NCBI GenBank assembly: GCA_035293245.1 | Contig: DATDOO010000073.1 | Location: 1-21,525, forward strand | Source: DATDOO01 sp035293245 | Lineage (GTDB): Bacteria; Pseudomonadota; Gammaproteobacteria; Methylococcales; Methylococcaceae | Direction of reading: 5' to 3' | DNA length: 21,525 bases | In this document: in pieces, positions 8,430 through 14,325 of the stretch | How the letters are laid out: each line of letters starts with the position of its first letter | Position numbering within the stretch: position 1 is the stretch's first letter | Made by a program: the position numbers and the translations under genes | The notes under the pieces: model-generated | Database searches by the model: none | What the model was told of the DNA's origin: nothing | The model's input: only the letters and a program-made list of their open reading frames with translations

Positions 8430-9220
8430 GTCTCCCCCAAACCACGCGCCTGCTCGACATCATGGCTCTCCTGCGCCATCCGCAGCAGGGCTGTCCCTGG
8501 GACCTGGAGCAGGATTTCGCCTCGCTGGTTCCCTACACGCTTGAGGAAGCCTACGAAGTCGCCGACGCGGTGGAACGGGGCGATTTTCTCGCCCTGCGCG
8601 AGGAGCTGGGAGATTTGCTGCTGCAGGTGGCGTTTCACAGCCGTATCGCCGAAGAGCAGGAATTGTTCTGTTTCGAGGACGTGGCGGAAAGCATCGCCGC
8701 CAAGCTGGAGCGCCGCCATCCGCACGTCTTCGGCGACGTGGAGGCGGAAAACGCCGACGCGGTGCGCGCCAACTGGGAGGCGCTAAAGGCACGGGAGCGT
8801 GACGCCAAGCGCGAAGCCGGTACCGTTCCCAGCGTGCTGGACGGCGTGGCCGATTGCCTGCCCGCCCTGATGCGCGCCGACAAGCTGCAACGCCGCGCCG
8901 CCCGCTACGGTTTCGACTGGCCGGATGTAAAGGACATCTTTGCCAAGATCGAGGAAGAACTGGAAGAAACCCGCCACGCCTGCGACGGCCCGGACCGGGA
9001 GCACCTGAAGGAAGAGGTCGGCGATTTGTTGTTCGCCGTAGCCAATCTGGCCCGCTATCTGGACATCGACGCGGAAGCCGCGTTGCGTGGCTGCAACCGC
9101 AAGTTCACCCGCCGTTTCCGGCACATCGAGCGGCGCCTGGCCGAACAGGGCCGGACGCTGGAAGACAGCCATCTGGCCGAAATGGACGCCTGGTGGAACG
9201 AGGCCAAGACGCTGACGTGA
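8426..9220 (+). CDS. mazG: Nucleoside triphosphate pyrophosphohydrolase MazG
   Basis: MazG hydrolyses (d)NTPs to monophosphates and pyrophosphate, clearing abnormal nucleotides and, in E. coli, influencing ppGpp levels. The protein has the two tandem MazG modules: the first with EEAYE (40-44) and EELGD (59-63), the second with KIEEELEE (174-181) and EEVGD (196-200). The conserved N-terminus LLDIMALLRHPQQGCPWD is included only if translation starts at the TTG at 8426, giving 264 residues, almost exactly the usual MazG length. The next start, ATG 8462, would cut into this conserved block. The TTG overlaps the kinase stop (TTGA), and the 3' end overlaps the endonuclease V start (GTGA), so the three genes look translationally coupled. 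Confidence 0.94.
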   Translation: MSLPQTTRLLDIMALLRHPQQGCPWDLEQDFASLVPYTLEEAYEVADAVERGDFLALREELGDLLLQVAFHSRIAEEQELFCFEDVAESIAAKLERRHPHVFGDVEAENADAVRANWEALKARERDAKREAGTVPSVLDGVADCLPALMRADKLQRRAARYGFDWPDVKDIFAKIEEELEETRHACDGPDREHLKEEVGDLLFAVANLARYLDIDAEAALRGCNRKFTRRFRHIERRLAEQGRTLEDSHLAEMDAWWNEAKTLT

Positions 9221-9885
9221 GCCCTGCGGCGGACTTGGTCCATCCCTGGGACTTGACGCCGCGCGACGCCATAGCCCTTCAGAAGCGCCTGCGGGAGAGG
9301 GTCGTCGCCGCGGACGATTTGCCGAAACGCATCGAATATATCGCCGGGGTGGACGTGGGTTTCGAGGACGACGGGCGCGTTACCCGGGCGGCGGTGGCGG
9401 TGTTGCGCTACCCGGAACTGACCCTCGCCGACCACGCCGTCGCCCGCCTGCCGACGGCGTTTCCCTATGTACCGGGGCTGTTGTCCTTCCGCGAACTGCC
9501 CGCGGTTCTGGAAGCCATCCGGCGTCTTTCCATCCGTCCCGATCTGTTCCTTTGCGACGGCCAGGGGCTGGCCCATCCGCGCCGCTTCGGCATTGCCTGC
9601 CACCTGGGTGTGCTACTGGACGCGCCCAGCATCGGCGTCGCCAAGACCCGGCTGTGCGGTACATTCCGGGAACCGCCCGAACGGCGCGGCTTCTGGTCGC
9701 CGCTCCAGGAACACGGCGAAGTCATTGGAGCCGTATTGCGCACCCGCGAGCGGGTCAAACCGCTGTTCGTTTCCGTCGGGCATCGCCTCGCGCTGGAAAC
9801 GGCCATCCACTGGGTGCTCGCCTGTACGACCCGCTACCGACTGCCGGAAACCACCCGTCAGGCACACCGGCTGGCCTCGGGATAA
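9217..9885 (+). CDS. nfi: Endonuclease V (deoxyinosine 3' endonuclease)
   Basis: Endonuclease V nicks DNA one base 3' to deoxyinosine, starting repair of deaminated adenine. The 222-residue product has the usual length. Expected metal-binding residues are present: D46 in AGVDVGF, E93 in YVPGLLSFRE (also the wedge region) and D114 in LFLCDGQGLAHPRRFGIA. GVAKTRL supplies the conserved lysine at K143. The start is the GTG at 9217, which overlaps the mazG stop by four bases (GTGA). It is the last gene of the kinase-mazG-nfi run and converges on the metalloprotease gene. Pairing with MazG fits control of deaminated or abnormal nucleotides both in the pool and in DNA; that link is inference. Confidence 0.95.
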   Translation: MSPAADLVHPWDLTPRDAIALQKRLRERVVAADDLPKRIEYIAGVDVGFEDDGRVTRAAVAVLRYPELTLADHAVARLPTAFPYVPGLLSFRELPAVLEAIRRLSIRPDLFLCDGQGLAHPRRFGIACHLGVLLDAPSIGVAKTRLCGTFREPPERRGFWSPLQEHGEVIGAVLRTRERVKPLFVSVGHRLALETAIHWVLACTTRYRLPETTRQAHRLASG

Positions 9886-9892
9886 AGAACCC

Positions 9893-9924
9893 GGGGACCA
9901 GAGGAGCATCGGTTCCCTGGCCCC
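9893..9924 (+). terminator. Hairpin between convergent nfi and protease genes
   Basis: GGGGACCAG and CTGGCCCC form an eight-pair stem with one bulged A and a 15-nt loop, starting eight bases after the nfi stop and ending 14 bases before the protease stop. Its place between convergent genes suits a two-way terminator. No T-run follows on either strand, so function is uncertain. Confidence 0.28.
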
Positions 9925-9938
9925 TGAGGTTCGCTCTA

Positions 9939-12215
9939 CTACCAGGTGAAGCTGCCGGAAATCGTGCCGCTGCTGTCGTAGGTATAACCCGTTTTAGTCA
10001 CTTTGCTCACCGTGAAGGCGCACGTGCCCGACTTGGCGGTGGTCGTCGGGCTGATGAACGTGGCAGTGCCGGTTTTGCCGGTGCTGGCCTTCACGGACGA
10101 CGTCTTCACCGTCCCGCTCCAGTTGCCGTAGGCCGTCGCGTTGATGAGCGGGGAGCTTTCATAGGTCACGGCGACTTTGGCGACGCAACGGGATTTGCCT
10201 CCGTTGAGCACTTGCCGCGAAACCGTGGTGCTGGAAACCTTCATGCTCACGGCGACAGGGCTTTGCGTGACCTGGATCGCCTGAGTAGCGCCGTCCTGCA
10301 AACCGCTGTTGTCGGTGACCGTCAGCGTGGCGGTGTAGTTGCCCACGGCGTTGTAGGTGTGAGCGACGCTGGCGCCGCTGCCGGTGGTGCCGTCGCCGAA
10401 ATTCCAGTCGTAGGCGGCAATGGTGCCGTCGCTGTCCGTGGACGAACCACCCTCGAACGACACGTTCAGCGGCGCATAGCCGGAAGCCGGAAGGGCGGAC
10501 AGGACCGCCGTCGGCGCAGCCGAACCCGAACCGGTCTGCTGCGGGTAACTGCCGCTCACCGTGTACTGGCCGAGGCTGCCGTAGTCCGAATAGCCCGTGG
10601 TCAGGTCGCCTTTACCGGCGCCCTCCACTTGCAGGTAATACTGCCCCTGGCCCAGCGAAGCGCTCAGGGATGCGGGCAAGGCGTCCACCGGGTTGGCCTG
10701 GGCAACGGCATTCCCCTGGGCGTCGAGCACCTTGAGGAGGACGTCCAGGTTGGGAGACAGGGTATCGGGCGTCACGGCGAATTGCGCCGTTCCGCCGCCG
10801 CTGGTGAAGCCGAACACGTCCACGTCCGTGTTGCGCTCGATGAGGCCGGTCTGCGACACGGCTGCCGCATCTCCACCCAAGGGTGCCGCGCTTGCGATCG
10901 AATTAGCATGGTCGTCGGCGCGCAGCGGGGCCCCGGCGCTATTGATTTTGGCCACGTCGTCCTCTGCGTTGTTGGCTCCGGGGTATTCCCCCTTGCTCCA
11001 TTGCGTGACCGTCTGGTAGTAACCGACGCCCATGATCGGCGCCCAGCCGGTCGCGCCGCTGCCGTGGCCTGAGTAGTAGCCCACGGAGGACGTACCGTCG
11101 TGGTACAGGTTCAGATTATGGCCGACCTCGTGCGAGGCCGCCTCGGCGACGTATTTGGGCCAGCCGTTGCCCAGCTTGTCGAAAAAGACCCAGGCGGGTT
11201 GGTAGTAATCCGGGCTACTGGACGAGTACCAGCTGAATGCGTTTACGTAAGCCACGCCGCCGCACGATTGATTGCACAACTGTGGCATGGAACGCGTGAT
11301 GACCGCGCGCGTGCCGTACTGGGCGTCGCCGCTGCCGGTGCGCCTGAGGGCGTCCGGGGCCGGCTCCTCGGTGGTGACGTCCACGTCGAACGGCGCAAAG
11401 TCCTCGGCGATGCGCTGCCAGATATTCCGGATGTTATCCCGTTCCGTTGTGCTGAATTCGCTTGCGTTGCCGTCGATGTCGTAGGCCTGGGCGTTCAGCG
11501 TACCCGAATACCACGCCGTATTGGTGGCGACGTAGCCGTTGAAATCCAGGTATATGACCCGGTTCGAGCCCGGCTTGCTGTGCAGCGCGAAAGGGTCGGT
11601 GGCGGTCGTCGTCGCGGCGCTGCCGAGCGTGCCCTCGGTGGTCGCGGTCTCTTCCGCGCCCCGTCCCTCCGGCAAATCGGGCGCCGTGTCGATGTAAAGC
11701 AAGCGGCCGCCTTCGTCGATCCAGGCGGTCGGATCGGTGCTCAGAATCTCCGCCAGGCGTTCGGGCGTCATGTCGTAAGCCCTGGCGACGTCGCCGATAC
11801 GGTCGCCCAGGGCTTCGATGGCGGCCTTGCCGTGAGTTTTTTCCTTCAGGACGATTTTCGGGAACGGCTTTTCGTATTCTTCCGCGTCGGCGCTGCCTCC
11901 GCTCGCCGCGGCGCCGGATTGTCCAACCCCGGCCGAGGACGCAAGGGGATTGCCGAGGCCGGAGCCGTGCAAACCGGTGACGATGGCCTGCACTCCGCCT
12001 TCGGGAAGGGCGATCAACTCGTAGTTGTAACCGGCAAGCGCTTTTTCCGCTGCGTCGGCGGTGGGGAAAAAGCGGGATTCGGCGGGGATGCCGGCGGCTG
12101 AAGGTGGGAACTGCTTGCTGGGATCGAATCCCACCACTTCCTTCTGTTTCGGTGGGGACGCGCAACCCGCCAGAACGGCAAGAACGGCGGTAGCGACGAG
12201 TACTTGAGTTTTCAT
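9939..12215 (-). CDS. Secreted lipoprotein zinc metalloprotease with PPC and PKD domains
   Basis: This 758-residue protein is probably exported and lipid-anchored. It starts with a lipoprotein signal (MKTQVLVATAVLAVLAGC, lipobox LAGC, Cys18 followed by Ala-Ser, so outer-membrane sorting is likely). ATG 12215 has a strong GGGAGG ribosome site six bases upstream. An N-terminal region of unknown type (about 30-230) includes a possible LysM-like stretch (ALGDRIGDVARAYDMTPERL). The protease core runs from RVIYLDFNGY to about residue 425. HEVGHNLNLYHDG places zinc ligands at H362, H366 and H372 with E363 as catalytic base, and IMGVGYY supplies a Met-turn at M395, so the fold looks metzincin-like. 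A pre-peptidase C-terminal (PPC) domain (433-553), a PKD domain (563-650, with YDWNFGDG) and an unassigned C-terminal domain (653-758) follow. It is transcribed separately from DUF475, with a 166-bp leader region. Likely role: degradation of external protein. Substrate unknown. Confidence 0.88.
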   Translation of the reverse strand: MKTQVLVATAVLAVLAGCASPPKQKEVVGFDPSKQFPPSAAGIPAESRFFPTADAAEKALAGYNYELIALPEGGVQAIVTGLHGSGLGNPLASSAGVGQSGAAASGGSADAEEYEKPFPKIVLKEKTHGKAAIEALGDRIGDVARAYDMTPERLAEILSTDPTAWIDEGGRLLYIDTAPDLPEGRGAEETATTEGTLGSAATTTATDPFALHSKPGSNRVIYLDFNGYVATNTAWYSGTLNAQAYDIDGNASEFSTTERDNIRNIWQRIAEDFAPFDVDVTTEEPAPDALRRTGSGDAQYGTRAVITRSMPQLCNQSCGGVAYVNAFSWYSSSSPDYYQPAWVFFDKLGNGWPKYVAEAASHEVGHNLNLYHDGTSSVGYYSGHGSGATGWAPIMGVGYYQTVTQWSKGEYPGANNAEDDVAKINSAGAPLRADDHANSIASAAPLGGDAAAVSQTGLIERNTDVDVFGFTSGGGTAQFAVTPDTLSPNLDVLLKVLDAQGNAVAQANPVDALPASLSASLGQGQYYLQVEGAGKGDLTTGYSDYGSLGQYTVSGSYPQQTGSGSAAPTAVLSALPASGYAPLNVSFEGGSSTDSDGTIAAYDWNFGDGTTGSGASVAHTYNAVGNYTATLTVTDNSGLQDGATQAIQVTQSPVAVSMKVSSTTVSRQVLNGGKSRCVAKVAVTYESSPLINATAYGNWSGTVKTSSVKASTGKTGTATFISPTTTAKSGTCAFTVSKVTKTGYTYDSSGTISGSFTW

Positions 12216-12328
12216 GACCAACCTCCCAGTTGTAGAGTGCGATTGCGCCCGGAATTCGCGAAAGAGAGACGCCGCGAGCGAAGAAAAGAATAGTCCCTTC
12301 GATCGTTCGCGTCGCCTGGTTTTTTTGA

Positions 12329-12359
12329 CGCCGGTCACACTTTCGGTGAAGCCCCGGCG
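12329..12359 (-). terminator. Hairpin downstream of the DUF475 gene
   Basis: CGCCGG and CCGGCG pair perfectly, with an inner TCAC/GTGA stem, 22 bases after the DUF475 stop. On the minus transcript the following run is A, not U, so this is not a classical intrinsic terminator. It may still be an end-of-transcript structure or lie in the protease leader. Confidence 0.25.
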
Positions 12360-12381
12360 GATGCGGGACTGCTTGGCCGAT

Positions 12382-13377
12382 TTAGCCGTTGCGCCGTTTG
12401 TAGAGAACCGACGACCACAGGGACAGCAGGATGAAACCCAGCCCGACCAGTCCGGTGACAACTTCGGAAACGTGCTCGATCATGCCGATCAGCATCAGCA
12501 GGGCGAGCGCGCCGATGGCGTAGTGCGCCCCGTGTTCGAGGAACAGGTATTCCTCCAGCGTGCCCTTGCGCACCAGGAATACCGTCAGACTCCGCACGAA
12601 CATGGCGCCGATGGAGAGGCCGAGCATGATGACCACGATGTCCTTGCTGATGGCGAACGCGCCGATCACGCCGTCGAAGGAAAAGGACGAATCCAGCACT
12701 TGCAGATAGAGGAACGACACCAGGCCGGCCGCGGAGGTCTTCTGGCCGAGCTTTTCCGCGTCGCCGAACAGGGCCGACACGCTGCTTACCAGCACGAAGA
12801 GCATCACGCCGAACAGGCCCGACAGAAGTCCGGGAAGTCGTTCCGCTTCCGGCAGGAAGTACTGCGCCGTGACCAGAGTGGCCAGGGCCAGTACCACCTC
12901 GATGGATTCCAGCTTGCCGAGGCGCACCAGGCGGCGCTCCAGCCAGCCGATCCAGTGCAGTTGCTTGTCCCGGTCCAGGATGAAGGAGAAAAACACCAGC
13001 AAGAGATACATGCCGCCGAAAGAGGAAATCTGCACGTGCGCGGAAGTCAGGCGGCGGGCGTATTCGTCCGGTTGTTCGAGCGCCATGAAAGTCACGTCCA
13101 TCAGGGGCAGGGCCGTGACGACGGCGACGATGGCCAGGGGGAACAGCAAACGCATGCCGAACACGGCGATGATCATGCCCCAGGTCAGGAAACGCCGCTG
13201 CCAGGCGGCGTTCATGTGCCGCAGCACTGCCGCGTTGACCACGGCGTTGTCGAAAGAGAGGCTGATTTCCATCAGCGCGAGGATGAGGGTCACGAACACG
13301 CCGGACAAGCCGCCCCAGGCATAGGCGAGCGCGAGGCCCAGGACCGAAACGAAGAAGGAAGCGTAAAAATGGCGCAC
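12382..13377 (-). CDS. DUF475 / TerC-like integral membrane protein
   Basis: This 331-residue polytopic membrane protein, with about nine hydrophobic helices, matches the DUF475 branch of the TerC superfamily. Two similar motifs, SLSFDNAVVNAAV (40-52) and SFSFDGVIGAFAI (231-243), show the internal duplication typical of TerC-type proteins, each with a buried acidic residue after Ser-Phe. LEHGAHYAIGAL near residue 280 is another recognisable conserved block. TerC relatives are linked to metal-ion export or metal loading of secreted proteins; for DUF475 the activity is not established, so transport of Mn or another ion is only a guess. Translation starts at a GTG, with an AGGAG site 10 bases upstream. 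It lies 68 bp after yacG on the same strand with no clear terminator between, so co-transcription is likely. Confidence 0.88.
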   Translation of the reverse strand: MRHFYASFFVSVLGLALAYAWGGLSGVFVTLILALMEISLSFDNAVVNAAVLRHMNAAWQRRFLTWGMIIAVFGMRLLFPLAIVAVVTALPLMDVTFMALEQPDEYARRLTSAHVQISSFGGMYLLLVFFSFILDRDKQLHWIGWLERRLVRLGKLESIEVVLALATLVTAQYFLPEAERLPGLLSGLFGVMLFVLVSSVSALFGDAEKLGQKTSAAGLVSFLYLQVLDSSFSFDGVIGAFAISKDIVVIMLGLSIGAMFVRSLTVFLVRKGTLEEYLFLEHGAHYAIGALALLMLIGMIEHVSEVVTGLVGLGFILLSLWSSVLYKRRNG

Positions 13378-13396
13378 CGGGCGGAAACTCCTGTTT

Positions 13397-13415
13397 TAAG
13401 TAACGGGGTAAGTAA
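13397..13415 (-). repeat. Tandem TTACTTA direct repeat upstream of DUF475
   Basis: On the minus strand the heptamer TTACTTA occurs twice, separated by CCCCG, so the copies sit 12 bp apart. The repeat lies 20-38 bp before the DUF475 start codon, just upstream of its AGGAG site. Two helical-turn-spaced half-sites could bind a regulator; this is inference. Confidence 0.35.
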
Positions 13416-13445
13416 GAAGATCGTGCGAATCAGCGCGGCGCGCCA

Positions 13446-13664
13446 TCATACCGGCTCTTGCTCATCCGGCGGAACCGGCGGCGCGTCCAGGACGAAATCG
13501 GCGCCGGCGTCGGGGATGACATGCCGTTCCATGGCCCATTCGCCCAGGTCGATCAGCTTGCAGCGTTCGGAGCAGAACGGCCGGAAACGGTTGGACTCCA
13601 GCCAGGCCACCGGCTGGCCGCAGGTGGGGCAGGGGACGAGGCGTGGTTGTGCGGAAGCGCTCAT
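13446..13664 (-). CDS. yacG: DNA gyrase inhibitor YacG (small zinc protein)
   Basis: YacG is a small zinc-finger protein that binds GyrB and inhibits gyrase in E. coli. The zinc ligands are all present: C12 and C15 in PCPTCG, then C31 and C35 in FCSERCK, followed by the family block LIDLGEWAMERHVIP. ATG 13664 gives 72 residues, close to the usual 60-75. An upstream in-frame TTG at 13715 would add 17 poorly conserved residues and is not preferred. The usual coaE/pilD-type neighbours are absent; here it precedes DUF475. Its start overlaps (ATGA) the stop of a possible upstream small open frame, described in the findings. Confidence 0.94.
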   Translation of the reverse strand: MSASAQPRLVPCPTCGQPVAWLESNRFRPFCSERCKLIDLGEWAMERHVIPDAGADFVLDAPPVPPDEQEPV

Positions 13665-13862
13665 GCGGGATCTGGTTGTGAGTGGCGGAAGGGGGGGAAA
13701 AGCGGTATTTTGCAAAATATCCAGTAGAGGGAGAGGGTGAGCAAGGTTGCTGAGACTTTCACGTTAATGGAGCTTGCCATGACCGTCGAACGAGGCCCAG
13801 GCCTGATCGCCGGTAGGTTTATTTTACCGTCCCTGGTGCTCGGCGCACCGCACGGTCCGTTG

Positions 13863-13924
13863 CGGCTCGGCGTCGGCTGGCGGGGGCTCGCCGCCGCCGT
13901 CGGCTTGAATTCGTTGCCGAGCCG
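13863..13924. repeat. Nine-bp perfect inverted repeat with nested stem
   Basis: CGGCTCGGC (13863-13871) is the exact reverse complement of GCCGAGCCG (13916-13924). The 44-nt interval contains a further small GGCG/CGCC stem. The whole could fold as a branched hairpin in either transcript. Confidence 0.5.
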
Positions 13925-13947
13925 GCTCAGGGGATTCCACCCCACGG

Positions 13948-13971
13948 GGACCCGCATATGCAAGCGGGTCC
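13948..13971. repeat. Eight-bp perfect hairpin upstream of grxC
   Basis: GGACCCGC and GCGGGTCC form a perfect stem around an 8-nt loop; the centre includes the palindrome GCATATGC. It ends 19 bases before the grxC start. No T-run follows, so it looks more like a leader structure or protein-binding site than a terminator. Confidence 0.5.
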
Positions 13972-13990
13972 TGACGGACGAAGGCGGACG

Positions 13991-14260
13991 ATGAGCCCGG
14001 TGCGCATGTACTGCACGGCGCGCTGTCCGTATTGTGTCGCTGCGGAGCGGTTTCTTGTCGCCAAAGGGGTGCGCGACATCGAGAAGATCCGTGTCGATCT
14101 CCAGCCGGGACTGCTGGAGGAGATGATCGACAAAACCCGGCGACGCACCGTGCCGCAGATTTACGTCGGCGACACGCACGTCGGCGGTTACGACGATCTG
14201 GTGGCGTGGGCTCGCGGCGGCAGACTGGACGACCTGCTGGGGCGGAACGGCGGCGACTGA
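13991..14260 (+). CDS. grxC: Glutaredoxin 3 (GrxC-type)
   Basis: This 89-residue glutaredoxin reduces disulfides and glutathione-mixed disulfides in the cytoplasm using glutathione. It shows the dithiol active site CPYC (C12-C15) in MYCTARCPYC, the cis-proline segment TVPQIYVGDTHVGGYDDL that binds glutathione, and a normal GrxC length. ATG 13991 is preferred over an upstream in-frame ATG at 13958, which falls inside the loop of a hairpin and would add an arginine-rich tail. AGGCGG lies about five bases before the chosen start. It is the only plus-strand gene between yacG and the right end, and stands alone. Confidence 0.94.
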   Translation: MSPVRMYCTARCPYCVAAERFLVAKGVRDIEKIRVDLQPGLLEEMIDKTRRRTVPQIYVGDTHVGGYDDLVAWARGGRLDDLLGRNGGD

Positions 14261-14262
14261 TT

Positions 14263-14279
14263 GCCGCGATCTACGCGGC
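14263..14279 (+). terminator. Hairpin after grxC
   Basis: GCCGCG, a five-base loop ATCTA, and CGCGGC form a perfect stem two bases after the grxC stop. No U-run follows. It sits between convergent grxC and the GGDEF-EAL gene and could act on both transcripts. Confidence 0.38.
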
Positions 14280-14325
14280 GTATCGGATTTGGCGCCAGGC
14301 CGATGCAGGGACGTGGTGCTTTTCT

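Larger units (their letters stand above)
13665..13990. other. Structured intergenic region between divergent yacG and grxC
   Basis: This 326-bp gap holds no gene I can assign. It contains three perfect inverted repeats: CGGTA/TACCG at 13811-13829, a 9-bp repeat at 13863-13924 and an 8-bp repeat at 13948-13971. Weak open frames exist on both strands: a plus frame from GTG 13737 ending ATGA at the grxC start, and a minus frame from 13957 ending ATGA at the yacG start. At least one promoter for each gene is expected here, but none is clear; TTGCTC plus GATATT on the minus strand near 13706-13735 is a weak candidate for yacG. Confidence 0.6.

Noticed and set aside
12319..12360. T-run beside a GC-rich hairpin, resembling an intrinsic terminator
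   Set aside because: The T-run lies 5' of the stem on the plus strand and becomes an A-run 3' of it on the minus strand, so it is in the wrong place for both directions. I list only the hairpin, with low confidence.
13665..13715. N-terminal extension of YacG to the TTG at 13715
   Set aside because: The extra 17 residues are proline-rich and lie outside the conserved zinc-finger family; the ATG at 13664 gives the normal length.
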